Origin: Haloarcula amylovorans
GTDB lineage: Archaea; Halobacteriota; Halobacteria; Halobacteriales; Haloarculaceae
Length of the DNA stretch: 64,000 nucleotides
Direction of reading: 5' to 3'
Assembly: GCF_004681185.1 (NCBI RefSeq)
Contig: NZ_SRIF01000015.1
Location: forward strand, 1 to 64,000
The notes below the pieces were generated by a model. The model worked only from the letters and a program-made list of their open reading frames with translations. It was not told the DNA's origin and searched no databases. Made by a program: the position numbers and the translations under genes. This document shows positions 7,276 through 15,568 of this stretch, in pieces. Positions within the stretch are counted from its first letter, which is position 1. Each line of letters opens with the position of its first letter.

Positions 7276-8518
7276 GACGCCGACGCAGGTCCCGCGAGAC
7301 TTGCCCGACCAACACAGCGTCACAGTCGGTCCCGAAGTCCACCGGCAGGATATCTGTGGGACGTTCCAGCCCGGCGGCGACGGTCCGCTATACTGCCAGT
7401 CCACACCGACGACGGTCCACGTCGATGAGTGGGGCTTCGCTGTCTCCTGGTGCGATGAGTGCTACGCCGACCGCAAACAGTGCGGGCGATGCTTCGGCGA
7501 CGTCGAGCAGGATGCGAACCTCCGCAAAGGTCTCTGCCAGGACTGCCGTGACGAGATTCGGCTCTGGGGCGGCGACGACCAGCGCGGCATCGAGAAAACG
7601 CCTGACGACGCGCAGACGAAACTCGTCACCGACGGCGGGCAACAGATGCTCACCGAGACCGAGCAAGAAGAGTGGGAAGAACTCGTCGACAAGCCGGTCG
7701 ACGAACTCTCGGATGCCGAGAAGACGACGAAGATCAAACTCTCCATCAAACGGCGATACGACCCCCCGGAGTGGTCGCTGGCGTTCGAACTCGCCAGTCC
7801 AGACGGCCGTCGTGCCGACGCGATCGCGGTCAACACGTTCCCCTCTCGGAACTTCAAGGTCATCGGCTTCGAGTTCAAAGCCAGTCGCTCAGACTGGCTC
7901 AGCGAGAAGAATGAGGGCGCGAAAGCGGACTACTTCGTCCAGGCCGTCGATGAGTTCTACGTCGTCGCGTGGTCGGGCGTCGTCAAAGAAGAGGAGCTGC
8001 CCGACGGCTGGGGCTTGCTCGAACTCAAGCCCAACAGCGAACAGATCTGGTCGCAGGTCGAATCCAACCTCACGAAACACCAGCAGGGAGAGCCTGACAA
8101 AGCGTTCTGGGGCCGATTCATCCAGAAAACAATCGGCAACGACTCGAACTACACGCAACAGGACCTCCGCGAAGCCCGGAAGCGCGGCTACGAAGAAGGT
8201 CGCGAGGAAGGCAAGAAACGCGGGTCCAGCATCGAGGACCGGCAAATAAAGAAGAAGGCAGAGAAGTGGGACACGCTCGAAGAGAACGGTCTCGACTGGC
8301 TCTACAGCGTCAACCAGTCCGACATCTACGAAATCAAGCGGGCGCGGAAGCTACTCCAACTCTTCGACGACGAAGGCTTCCGTTCAGTCCGTGGAGAGTT
8401 TGAGGGGCTCTTAGACCAACTCGGCAAAGTTGAGGCACAACTGAACCTCCTCGAAGAGTCGATGGACGTCCCGGAAGAGGGGGAACTCGATTCGGGAGGT
8501 GAGGCCGGTGGCGACTGA
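7268..8518 (+). CDS. Zinc-ribbon protein with MmcB-like PD-(D/E)xK nuclease domain
   Basis: The 416-residue protein has an N-terminal cysteine-rich region (CDECYADRKQCGRCFGD...GLCQDCRDE, about residues 60-100), a middle domain with RADAIAVNTFPSRNFKVIGFEFKASRSDWL followed by KADYFVQAVDEFYVVAW (about residues 175-240), and a long charged coiled-coil C-terminus (about 290-390). The middle segment matches the 'D...GFExKxSRxDWL...yyvv' layout of MmcB/DUF-type restriction-endonuclease-like proteins, with Asp and Glu-x-Lys present, so it could cleave DNA. The ribbons and coiled coil would give target binding and dimerisation. Defence, counter-defence or DNA processing are possible. Confidence 0.7.
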   Translation: MTETPTQVPRDLPDQHSVTVGPEVHRQDICGTFQPGGDGPLYCQSTPTTVHVDEWGFAVSWCDECYADRKQCGRCFGDVEQDANLRKGLCQDCRDEIRLWGGDDQRGIEKTPDDAQTKLVTDGGQQMLTETEQEEWEELVDKPVDELSDAEKTTKIKLSIKRRYDPPEWSLAFELASPDGRRADAIAVNTFPSRNFKVIGFEFKASRSDWLSEKNEGAKADYFVQAVDEFYVVAWSGVVKEEELPDGWGLLELKPNSEQIWSQVESNLTKHQQGEPDKAFWGRFIQKTIGNDSNYTQQDLREARKRGYEEGREEGKKRGSSIEDRQIKKKAEKWDTLEENGLDWLYSVNQSDIYEIKRARKLLQLFDDEGFRSVRGEFEGLLDQLGKVEAQLNLLEESMDVPEEGELDSGGEAGGD

Positions 8519-9071
8519 CGGCATGAACCCACGGGCCCCGCACTGGTTCGAGTTCAACCGACTCAACGACCTCCCGAATGACTGGACGTTTGAGGTGACC
8601 GAGTGGGACGACGACCCGGACGTCGAGGGCGTCGTTGATCGCGGCGAGGCCGAAGTCGTTCGCGACGACCACCGGTTCGTCGTCAACACGTGGTTGGAGC
8701 CTCGTCCCCGAACCCACGATCGGTACTGGAGCGTCTGCTACGAGACAATCAATCAGGACGGCGAACTCGAACCGCTGTCGTTCCATATCAGTAAGTCCCA
8801 GTCGATAGCCCGGAACAACCTCGGCCACGCGCGGGACGTGCTCGACAACGGAGACGCACGCCCGCACATACTTGTCCGTGACCACAACGACGGCCCGCGA
8901 GAGGCCTTCGAGTACCCCACGGAGCACATGGCCGAGAAGGCGGCCGACCTCCAGATCGAGCTAAAACTCGGGAACGACGACCGCGACTACATCGTATCTG
9001 TCCACACGGTCGACGAATGGGAACAGCGACTCCAGACCGAGCAGTCACTTCGAATACGGGGGGAGCTGTAG
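8508..9071 (+). CDS. Hypothetical soluble protein
   Basis: The 187-residue protein is started at the GTG at 8508, which has a GGAGGTGA Shine-Dalgarno sequence at 8491-8498; an ATG at 8523 is the alternative. The sequence has two repeated-looking halves, each an acidic beta-rich stretch with a helix (FHISKSQSIARNNLGHARDVL and YPTEHMAEKAADLQIELKLG). No family recognised. It overlaps the MmcB-like gene by 11 bases. Confidence 0.6.
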   Translation: MATDGMNPRAPHWFEFNRLNDLPNDWTFEVTEWDDDPDVEGVVDRGEAEVVRDDHRFVVNTWLEPRPRTHDRYWSVCYETINQDGELEPLSFHISKSQSIARNNLGHARDVLDNGDARPHILVRDHNDGPREAFEYPTEHMAEKAADLQIELKLGNDDRDYIVSVHTVDEWEQRLQTEQSLRIRGEL

Positions 9072-9263
9072 ATGCCCGGCGACCGATTCGAAAACATCAG
9101 TCGGCGAGAAATCCACCGCTGCTCGAAGTGTGACGAGTTCGAACTGGAGAAGACGTTCAGCGGTATCGCAGGAACGCCGGGAGAAGAGGAGTACGACCGG
9201 ATAGACGCGCCCGATGAGTGTCCGGTCTGTGGTGGCGATATTGAGCGTGAGGTGGTTGCATGA
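9072..9263 (+). CDS. Zinc-ribbon micro-protein
   Basis: The 63-residue protein has one complete ribbon: CSKCDEF near residue 17 and CPVCGGDIE near residue 53. It begins on the base after the previous stop and its end overlaps the next start by 4 bases. Such one-ribbon proteins are abundant in haloarchaea and usually lack a known role. Confidence 0.65.
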   Translation: MPGDRFENISRREIHRCSKCDEFELEKTFSGIAGTPGEEEYDRIDAPDECPVCGGDIEREVVA

Positions 9264-9496
9264 GCGATATGGAACGGGCGCTACTGGCCTTGTGGGCCGG
9301 CGCTCGCCTCTCCATAACGACCCCCACGGGAAAGCAGTTCGACGCGATGAAAGACGATGGCGAAGTCCTCATCACCGAAGAACCGGGCTACACTATCGCT
9401 GGAGAACAAGCAAGTGACCGTCTCAAGAGGTGCCTAGAGGCGGTCGGAACAGAGTGGTCAGTGTGTTCGGACGCCTCCCGGGAGGGGTCGCAGTGA
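9260..9496 (+). CDS. Small hypothetical protein
   Basis: The 78-residue protein has an N-terminal helix (DMERALLALWAGARLSI) and a short beta-rich middle (VLITEEPGYTIAGE). Two cysteines (LKRCLEAV, WSVCSDAS) are too far apart to form a ribbon. It is coupled on both sides. Function unknown. Confidence 0.55.
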   Translation: MSDMERALLALWAGARLSITTPTGKQFDAMKDDGEVLITEEPGYTIAGEQASDRLKRCLEAVGTEWSVCSDASREGSQ

Positions 9497-9636
9497 TGAG
9501 CCGCTACGGTGGTGTCGTCGACGACCCTGGCGTCCCGAATGCCGATGGCGAGTCGTGGGAGGACGCGGCGGAACGAATCCGCGGCAATCGCCGCCGACTT
9601 CACCCACTCGTGAGCGAGGTGGCCGACGATGTCTAA
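9496..9636 (+). CDS. 46-residue hypothetical protein
   Basis: The start is the ATG in a TGATG junction with the previous gene; the C-terminus overlaps the next ATG. The sequence has the form of a short helix-rich peptide (ESWEDAAERIRGNRRRLHPLVSEV). No motif is recognised; it is kept because the spacing of the array would otherwise be broken. Confidence 0.45.
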   Translation: MSRYGGVVDDPGVPNADGESWEDAAERIRGNRRRLHPLVSEVADDV

Positions 9637-10030
9637 CGCCAACGACCTCAACAGCATCAACCGAGAGGATACAAAGTACGGAGACCTCGTCGGCGACGCG
9701 CTTGACGAAGACACCAACCCAGCGCCGGAGCCGGAACCGGCGGTCGAAGTCGGGACGCACTTCCTGACGGTCAACGACGAGCGTGACGCTATCGAGGACT
9801 ACAACGGCCTGCAGTGGTCGTTCGTCATCGAGCAGGGTACCATCATCGCTGTCGACTGTGCACACTACTGCCCCGGTCCCGGCCACGTTGACCCGATGGG
9901 CTTCCGGGCATGGGGCGACGTTCCCCAGCTCGTTCGCGAGGAAGCACTGTCGGCGCTGAACGGCCACGGCCGAGAGGACGAGATCGTCGACGTCGAGTCC
10001 ATTGACCAGGCCGCGGAGCGTGCACCATGA
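9629..10030 (+). CDS. Hypothetical acidic protein
   Basis: The 133-residue protein has a Pro/Glu linker (NPAPEPEPAVEV, about residues 30-41) and a small alpha/beta domain (QWSFVIEQGTIIAVDCAHYCPGPG) containing two closely placed cysteines and a histidine. Overlaps of 8 and 4 bases with its neighbours place it in the array. Function unknown. Confidence 0.55.
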   Translation: MSNANDLNSINREDTKYGDLVGDALDEDTNPAPEPEPAVEVGTHFLTVNDERDAIEDYNGLQWSFVIEQGTIIAVDCAHYCPGPGHVDPMGFRAWGDVPQLVREEALSALNGHGREDEIVDVESIDQAAERAP

Positions 10031-10743
10031 TGGCCGTCGATACGGGGACCACCGAGCGGCCGCGGAACTGGCTTACTCGGCCGGTGATGGGCCGGGAGGA
10101 TGCGTTCTATCTCGCGCGGCAGCACGAACACTACTTCGGCTGCTACTACGAGTCCGGCCAAACGCTCCCGCACCCACTCGCGCACTTGCTCGGGTGGACC
10201 GACGACGAAGTTCCGCTGCTCGATGCCGCCGGCTACGTCGCGACCTATCGCGGCGTTCACGTCGGCGGCGCCGTCGCGACGCTTAACGACCACGAGCAGA
10301 CCCTCGATGACCTTCCCGACGGCGCGTTCGACGCGGACGCCCTCGTCGGCGAGCGCAACGGCTGGTTCCGGCTAAACGTCGTTGACCCGGCGTGGCAGGG
10401 TCGCGGCATCGGCCACGACCTCTTCGACGCCCGACTCGACTGGCTGGCCGATCACGACCCGGATATGGTCTTCGCGTTCGGTTGGGAACGCGAACACGGC
10501 CGGTCCAGCCGCCCGCTGTTCGAGGCGCACGAGTTCGTCCCCATCCAGACGTTCGACGACTACTACGCGATCGGCGACGACGCTCGGACCAGCTGCCCAG
10601 ACTGCGGTGCGTGGCCGTCGAACGATATCGAGTGTGGATGCCCGACGACGCTGTGGGCGCTCGACGGCGCGGACCTCCAGCGAATTGCCACGAGGCAGAA
10701 TCGACCGACAACCAGCGATTGCTACGAGGCAACCCATGAGTAA
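10027..10743 (+). CDS. GNAT-family N-acetyltransferase with C-terminal zinc ribbon
   Basis: The 238-residue protein contains the acetyl-CoA-binding GNAT core LNVVDPAWQGRGIGHDLFDARLDWL (motif A Q/R-x-x-G-x-G as QGRGIG, near residue 120), preceded by strand-rich sequence and followed by SRPLFEAHEFV. A C-terminal CPDCGAW...ECGCPT ribbon (about residues 190-212) is an unusual addition to a GNAT domain and may bring it to a target. The substrate is unknown; protein, small molecule or toxin-like tRNA acetylation cannot be told apart. Confidence 0.72.
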   Translation: MMAVDTGTTERPRNWLTRPVMGREDAFYLARQHEHYFGCYYESGQTLPHPLAHLLGWTDDEVPLLDAAGYVATYRGVHVGGAVATLNDHEQTLDDLPDGAFDADALVGERNGWFRLNVVDPAWQGRGIGHDLFDARLDWLADHDPDMVFAFGWEREHGRSSRPLFEAHEFVPIQTFDDYYAIGDDARTSCPDCGAWPSNDIECGCPTTLWALDGADLQRIATRQNRPTTSDCYEATHE

Positions 10744-11218
10744 CACAACCAGAATCACCTGTGTCGCGGACTCCTGCGGGACCTTCCCGATGGACGACGC
10801 CCTAGTACAGAAGCTCAAGCGCACCGGCCAGACGTTCACCTGCCCGGCCGGCCACGAACAGCACTTCACCGAGTCGACGGAACAGAAACTCCGCGAGCGT
10901 ATCGAGGAACTAGAGGCCGAGGTCGAACGGTACAAGTCCAAATACCGCAACTCTCGGGAGAGTAGAGGAACCCTCTACGACGAGCTGTTGGCCGAGAAGG
11001 ACCGCCGGAAGTTCGCCGAGTCCCGCCTGCTCGACTACGCGACGGGCGTCATCGAGGTCGCCGACGGACAGTACAAGTGGTCCTGTGCGTGCGATGCGCG
11101 CGGGCAGAAAGCCTTCGAGGACGTCGAAGCCTGTCAGGAGGCGCTCGACCGGCACCAACGGCGGAGTTGCTCGCTGGACCACGACGACCAGGAGGTGACC
11201 GTCCATGTCGAAGAGTAA
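10736..11218 (+). CDS. Zinc-binding coiled-coil protein
   Basis: The 160-residue protein has Cys pairs at both ends (ITCVADSCG...FTCPAGHEQH, and SCACDARG...AC...SCSLDH) around a central coiled coil (KLRERIEELEAEVERYKSKY, about residues 50-80). It may form a rod with zinc-binding tips. The start is the ATG at 10736, overlapping the GNAT gene by 8 bases. Confidence 0.6.
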   Translation: MSNTTRITCVADSCGTFPMDDALVQKLKRTGQTFTCPAGHEQHFTESTEQKLRERIEELEAEVERYKSKYRNSRESRGTLYDELLAEKDRRKFAESRLLDYATGVIEVADGQYKWSCACDARGQKAFEDVEACQEALDRHQRRSCSLDHDDQEVTVHVEE

Positions 11219-11792
11219 GATCACCGAGGCCACCGACCGCCTCACCTGGTTCCGACGCATCGGCGACGGCGGAAACCCCATCGTGGGGTACACGTGCGAC
11301 AACTGCGAGCAGGAGGTCGAAGCGCCGTACAGTCCCTCCCGACTCGCGCCCTGTCCGTCCTGTGGCGGGAACCAAGCCGGCGTCCGCGGCTGGACGGTCG
11401 AGTCCATCGTCGACGCTCGCCAAGAACGGCTGCGACAGCAACTCGCCGCTCGCTTCGGTCCGGAGAACTACCCACTCGACAACCCGGAGTGCGAGGCCTG
11501 CGGGACGACCGAGGACGTCCACATCTGCCCCGGCGAGGAGCTCGCAGACTACCAGTACCGCTGTGATGACTGCCGACGGTTCCCCCAGTGGTTTTGGCAG
11601 CCGGGCGATCACCCGTCGCTGCTCGTTCGAGACTGGATCGAAACGTGCGACCACTGTGACGCCGAGTTCACGACAGTCTTCGGAGTGACGTTCTGGTACG
11701 ATACGCACGGCTCCGGCCATCACACCGAGGACGTCTGCATACAGTGTGTCGACCCCGACCGCGTTCGGCGGATGCTGGAGGACGACCGATGA
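11205..11792 (+). CDS. Multi-zinc-ribbon protein
   Basis: The 195-residue protein has five CxxC knuckles in a row: CDNCEQE, CPSCGGN, CEACGTT, CDDCRRF and CDHCDAEF, plus CIQC near the end, enough for about three ribbons. The centre also carries HICPGEEL. It resembles HNH-like zinc scaffolds in layout, but no HNH catalytic histidines are evident. It overlaps the gene before by 14 bases and the next by 4. Confidence 0.65.
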   Translation: MSKSKITEATDRLTWFRRIGDGGNPIVGYTCDNCEQEVEAPYSPSRLAPCPSCGGNQAGVRGWTVESIVDARQERLRQQLAARFGPENYPLDNPECEACGTTEDVHICPGEELADYQYRCDDCRRFPQWFWQPGDHPSLLVRDWIETCDHCDAEFTTVFGVTFWYDTHGSGHHTEDVCIQCVDPDRVRRMLEDDR

Positions 11793-12322
11793 ACGACGGC
11801 GACAAACGCGTGGGGACGACTGCGTTCCCGCGCTCGACGAAAGCCATCGCGAAGGACGTTCGCGACGCCGCGGACTTCGAGATCGACCGGACGCAACTCC
11901 TTCCGGACATCGGGGCCGCGGTCCTGCTGTTCTCGGCAGCGACGACGTTGCTCGGCGCTCCAGTCGTCCTGTTCGAAACGCTTCTCAACGGCGTCCCGGC
12001 AGCACTCACTGCGTACTACGACACGCTGTCGTATTTCCTCGCGACGTTCTCCGGCGGCGTTGTCGCCGCAACGGCAGCCTATACGCTCCTCTTGACGAGA
12101 CTGATGCCGCTCGGCCGGGCCTGTGTCATCGGGTTCTTCGTGATTTCGTTCGCGAATGGCTTGCTAACCGGCGGCGACTGGTTCATGTCCGCTGTTATCG
12201 GGCTCACGGCCATCGCCGTCGCGACGCTGTACGAGCTGACGACGCGAGTCGAGAATGTCCACGCCGATGCTATCCCGAAGACGCCGGTTGCGACCGACGG
12301 AGGCGAGCCTGACGATGAGTAA
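11789..12322 (+). CDS. Four-helix membrane protein
   Basis: The 177-residue protein has a soluble N-terminus (residues 1-40) and about four hydrophobic segments (near 42-66, 82-103, 112-130 and 138-157), with a short acidic C-terminal tail. It is the only clearly polytopic protein in the first part of the array. Function unknown. Confidence 0.6.
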   Translation: MNDGDKRVGTTAFPRSTKAIAKDVRDAADFEIDRTQLLPDIGAAVLLFSAATTLLGAPVVLFETLLNGVPAALTAYYDTLSYFLATFSGGVVAATAAYTLLLTRLMPLGRACVIGFFVISFANGLLTGGDWFMSAVIGLTAIAVATLYELTTRVENVHADAIPKTPVATDGGEPDDE

Positions 12323-13091
12323 GCAACAAACCGTCAACCCCAACAGCGCGCTGTACTGGTACCCGAAACTCGAAGCCGTCGCCGGTGATCTCCCGGTGTC
12401 GGTTCCCGAGTCGACGTTCGTCGAGTACGACTTCTTGGACTCGTTCGCGCTGCTCGACGGCGAGATGCCTGACACCCTCCCGTGGGGCGAGTTCATCGAG
12501 GCCGTCGAAGCTATCGGGACGCCGGCCTTTCTCCGCACCGACCAGAAGTCCGTCAAGCACGCGGGCCCGAGCGCGTACAAAGCGACCGACCCCGGCGAGG
12601 ACGTACCGACCATCGTTGCCGTCCTGACCGACTTTCACGTCAAGTCCAACCGCCACCCGGCGGCACTAATGGTCCGAGAGTTCGTCGACATCAACGGCCA
12701 GTTCCGTGCGTTCGATGGCCTGCCAATCGGCTCGGAACTGCGTGTGTTCGCACGCCCGTCCATCGCCGAGTGCGACCACTTCTACTGGCCAGCAGAAGCC
12801 ATCGGCGGCGGCCGTGGACAGCCGACGACGATGGACGGTGATACGGAGCTCCCAGAATCGGCGTGGCGGACGCGACTGACCAATGCCCGTTCCTCTGCGT
12901 TCGCGGATGTGGAGATGCTTCGGTCCGCGGCGACCGAGACCGCGACAGCGCTGAATGATTCCGAGCAGGTGCCCGACGACGAGACGTGGAGTGTGGATTT
13001 CGCCCGGGATACGGACGGCGAGTGGTGGCTTCTCGACGTCGCGTTGGCCGCGGACTCGTGGCATCCCGATCACGACGGGGGCGACGAATGA
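12315..13091 (+). CDS. ATP-grasp protein of the D123 (Cdc123)-like type
   Basis: The 258-residue protein shows the order expected of D123-type ATP-grasp enzymes: an N-terminal WY...FLDSF motif, a lysine strand PAFLRTDQKSVKHAG, an acid-rich strand ALMVREFVDI, a second strand pair SELRVFARPSIAEC...YWP, and the C-terminal metal-binding pair WSVDFARDTDGEWWLLDVALA (Asp/Asp). ATP-grasp enzymes form carboxylate-amine or related bonds using ATP; eukaryotic Cdc123 assembles eIF2. A viral or plasmid copy among zinc proteins suggests modification or assembly of a protein target. The family call rests on motif order only. Confidence 0.55.
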   Translation: MSKQQTVNPNSALYWYPKLEAVAGDLPVSVPESTFVEYDFLDSFALLDGEMPDTLPWGEFIEAVEAIGTPAFLRTDQKSVKHAGPSAYKATDPGEDVPTIVAVLTDFHVKSNRHPAALMVREFVDINGQFRAFDGLPIGSELRVFARPSIAECDHFYWPAEAIGGGRGQPTTMDGDTELPESAWRTRLTNARSSAFADVEMLRSAATETATALNDSEQVPDDETWSVDFARDTDGEWWLLDVALAADSWHPDHDGGDE

Positions 13092-13627
13092 CGCCCACCG
13101 TTGCAGGCCCTGACGGGACTGACGATACCGACGAACCGGGCGGGTCGACGTGCTTCGGCTGTCGCGAAGCGTTCGACGCCGAGCAGCACGCCTACCGAGA
13201 GGTATTCGGGAAGGTCGCCCGCGTCACGGACCACGGGCTCGTGTACGGGACGACCGGCGGCGTCGTCGTACGCCACTGGTGTCAGGACTGCTGGAACGAA
13301 CAGCGCGGCCGGGAGAAGGCCGCTCACTACGACGTGACCGACGGCGACCGACTGTGGGACATCCTCGAAGCCGCCGACGGTGAGCTCGTCGCTGACCTTA
13401 TGCCGATGCTCGTCGGCGGCCGGGCTTGGATACGCATCACGGACGGTGAGGTCGAAGCGCGTCACTCGACTCGGGAAATGACCGACGACGGGAAACTCCG
13501 GTTCGGAACGGAATCGAGCGAGGACTTCGACGTTACGCGGTTCGGGGAGTTCTTCGACGAGCCGACCGACATGACACGAGTCCTGCTGAAGCCCCTCGAT
13601 GAAACGCCGTTCGGGGAGGCGGCCTGA
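13088..13627 (+). CDS. Zinc-finger protein
   Basis: The 179-residue protein has a CFGCREAFDAEQH...RHWCQDCWNEQR zinc module (about residues 20-75), then a helix-rich middle (DRLWDILEAADGELVADLMPML) and an acidic C-terminus. It starts at the ATG at 13088 in a 4-base overlap. Function unknown. Confidence 0.6.
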   Translation: MTPTVAGPDGTDDTDEPGGSTCFGCREAFDAEQHAYREVFGKVARVTDHGLVYGTTGGVVVRHWCQDCWNEQRGREKAAHYDVTDGDRLWDILEAADGELVADLMPMLVGGRAWIRITDGEVEARHSTREMTDDGKLRFGTESSEDFDVTRFGEFFDEPTDMTRVLLKPLDETPFGEAA

Positions 13628-13932
13628 TGCCGACCGAAATGACGCTCTGCCAGTCGGTTCCGCCGCTGGCCCATACCCACATCGACGACATGAGTATCGG
13701 CCACACTGGCGGCGACGAGATCTACGCCCGCGGCATCGAGTTTCACGCCAGCGGGCGAACGTTCAACCTGCTGGATAAGGACGGTGATGGGGAGATTGAC
13801 TTCGCGTTCTCCTACGGCGTCGGCCCGGAGTGGTGTGTCGATCACGACGCTATCCCGGAACCAGCGATCGCGCGACTCGAGATGTACCTCGAACCGCTGG
13901 ACCTGACCATCCCGGAGGACTTCCGCGCATGA
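13627..13932 (+). CDS. Hypothetical beta-rich acidic protein
   Basis: The 101-residue protein alternates short strands (RGIEFHASGRTFNLLDKDGDGEIDFAFSYG) and ends in a helix. The DKDGDGEID segment resembles an EF-hand calcium loop (D-x-D-x-D-G), which could be incidental in a highly acidic proteome. Coupled at both ends. Confidence 0.55.
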   Translation: MPTEMTLCQSVPPLAHTHIDDMSIGHTGGDEIYARGIEFHASGRTFNLLDKDGDGEIDFAFSYGVGPEWCVDHDAIPEPAIARLEMYLEPLDLTIPEDFRA

Positions 13933-14336
13933 CGGTTCATGGTTCTATTGAGGACGGTGTCGTTCGCCTCGAGGCGGACGATAACGACGATGCGTGGATA
14001 GAAGCGGAGTACCGCGAGGGCTGGGTCCGTCGAAAACTGCTAACCGACGACTCAGACGCCTATCAGCAGATGGTTGAACCGTACTATTTCCGATGCCGAT
14101 GCTGCCGGCGCTATCTCTCCACTCAGCGGTGGGGGAAGGGATTGCCCTACTGTCCCGGTTGCGAACAGCAATGGTACCGTATCGGCGACTGGTTCGAGCA
14201 GACCGCGGAGGGTGACCTCCCCGAACCAACCCAGTGTCCCGAGTGTGGGTCCGTCGACGTGGACTTGGAGATCTTCTGCCCGTCGACGTGCAACGACTGC
14301 GGCAGCGAATTCGAGAAACAGGAGACGACAGCATGA
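13929..14336 (+). CDS. Double zinc-ribbon protein
   Basis: The 135-residue protein has ribbon 1 FRCRCCRRYLS...PYCPGCEQQWY (about residues 55-82) and ribbon 2 TQCPECGSVDVDLEIFC..TCNDCGSEF (about 100-128). Ribbon 2 is of the TFIIS/RPB9-like CPxCG...CxxCG type. The N-terminus is a small beta domain. It overlaps both neighbours by 4 bases. Confidence 0.65.
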   Translation: MTVHGSIEDGVVRLEADDNDDAWIEAEYREGWVRRKLLTDDSDAYQQMVEPYYFRCRCCRRYLSTQRWGKGLPYCPGCEQQWYRIGDWFEQTAEGDLPEPTQCPECGSVDVDLEIFCPSTCNDCGSEFEKQETTA

Positions 14337-14737
14337 CCGATAGCGAACACACAGACCGCGGCGAGATGCGGATGCAGATGGTAGAGAACGTCCAGAACAG
14401 TATCCAGTCCGACCGGAACACGGCCCGATCGTTCCGACAGGTGCTGAAGCGCAACAACCCCAGCGACCCCGGAAACGTCCTGCCGACCCTCACAGGCATC
14501 GAGGTAGGTCTCGGGCTCGCCAGTGACGCTGTCGAGCAACTGAACGGCGAAATCATGTTCGGAGAGGGGATGCCGGCATACTACGACCCGCGAGAGGTCG
14601 CCGACGAAGCTGTCTCCGAGGTACTTCGGGATATCGTCTCGGAGGCCAACAGCGAGAACTGGGGCAACGTCGCTGCGAATCTCGACCGGCTGCAAGAGCG
14701 CTGCGATGAGCTACGGGACGGTGAGGGCGATGAGTGA
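14333..14737 (+). CDS. Helical hypothetical protein
   Basis: The 134-residue protein is predicted almost entirely helical (MRMQMVENVQNSIQSDRNTA, VADEAVSEVLRDIVSEANSE, VAANLDRLQERCDELRDGE). A single cysteine; no metal motif. It may be a small helical-bundle protein. Function unknown. Confidence 0.6.
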   Translation: MTDSEHTDRGEMRMQMVENVQNSIQSDRNTARSFRQVLKRNNPSDPGNVLPTLTGIEVGLGLASDAVEQLNGEIMFGEGMPAYYDPREVADEAVSEVLRDIVSEANSENWGNVAANLDRLQERCDELRDGEGDE

Positions 14738-15026
14738 CCTGTCGTTCGTCAGTTCGAACACTAACACCGTCCATCGCGGCACGCAGGAGGATGGCCCGGA
14801 GTGTGGCACTCAGCAAAAGGGCGACTGGGCGGCCGTCGACGCCGACGACGAAGAGGAGGCCGTGATGGACTACAACCTACAACCCTGTACACGGTGCATC
14901 GAGAACTCGTATCGACTCGAGCAGTGGCGGAAGGACATCTTCAGCGCGACCGTGATGCACGACGTGGACACACCGGAGAAGTGGAAACGAAAGTACGACG
15001 CCTTCTACACGGGAGAGTCGGCATGA
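14730..15026 (+). CDS. Small protein with a single C-x-x-C pair
   Basis: The 98-residue protein has ECGTQQ near residue 24 and CTRCIENSYRLEQWRKDIF near residue 55, enough for one zinc site if the histidine before it takes part. The C-terminus is helical and basic. The start at 14730 is chosen over the in-frame upstream ATG at 14706, which lies inside the previous gene. Confidence 0.55.
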   Translation: MSDLSFVSSNTNTVHRGTQEDGPECGTQQKGDWAAVDADDEEEAVMDYNLQPCTRCIENSYRLEQWRKDIFSATVMHDVDTPEKWKRKYDAFYTGESA

Positions 15027-15568
15027 ACGAGACAGAGAGCGAGAAAGAGGCGCACCGGCTCGGAACGATGGGCCGCTGGGACGCTCCCGACGCCGACTGG
15101 GCGGCTGAGTACGACTGGACGCGGTACCGCGGCCCCGACGCCTACCCGGTGCCCGGCGATTGGGTGCTGGACCTAGTCGAAGCCGACGGAATCATCTGGT
15201 ACCGCTACCCGGACGCTGGCGAAGGCCATGCGAACGATAACGACGTCCTCGATTCGTTCGAGAGCGATTACGACGGCTACAACGACGCCCGCGGCGAGAC
15301 GGCGATGCTCGGTAATGACGTCGTCAACGAGCACGTCTCGATGAAGGACTGGGAGCTCGAACAGCAGTTGACCGTCGACGGGACGACCGTCTTCGATCGC
15401 GTTGAACCCGAAACGGACGAACTGTATGCCAACGTCGCCGCGGCGCTGGCCGCGATCGACAACGGCACCGACCCGTCCGATGTGGTTGTCGAGTGGGAAT
15501 CCGGCTGGGAACGGGGCGCGAAGCCCGACGAGAGCTCCGAGAAAAACACTTCTCTGGGGGAGTTCTGA
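15023..15568 (+). CDS. Acidic hypothetical protein
   Basis: The 181-residue protein is rich in Trp, Tyr and Asp (WDAPDADWAAEYDWTRYRGPDAYPVPGDWVLDLVEADG) with a C-terminal helix (ELYANVAAALAAIDNG). The aromatic, acidic N-terminal half is unusual, but I cannot assign a family. It overlaps its neighbours by 4 bases and 1 base. Confidence 0.55.
   Translation: MNETESEKEAHRLGTMGRWDAPDADWAAEYDWTRYRGPDAYPVPGDWVLDLVEADGIIWYRYPDAGEGHANDNDVLDSFESDYDGYNDARGETAMLGNDVVNEHVSMKDWELEQQLTVDGTTVFDRVEPETDELYANVAAALAAIDNGTDPSDVVVEWESGWERGAKPDESSEKNTSLGEF

Noticed and set aside
13627..13932. EF-hand calcium-binding protein
   Set aside because: DKDGDGEID resembles the loop, but flanking helices are not evident and Asp-rich loops are common in haloarchaeal proteins.
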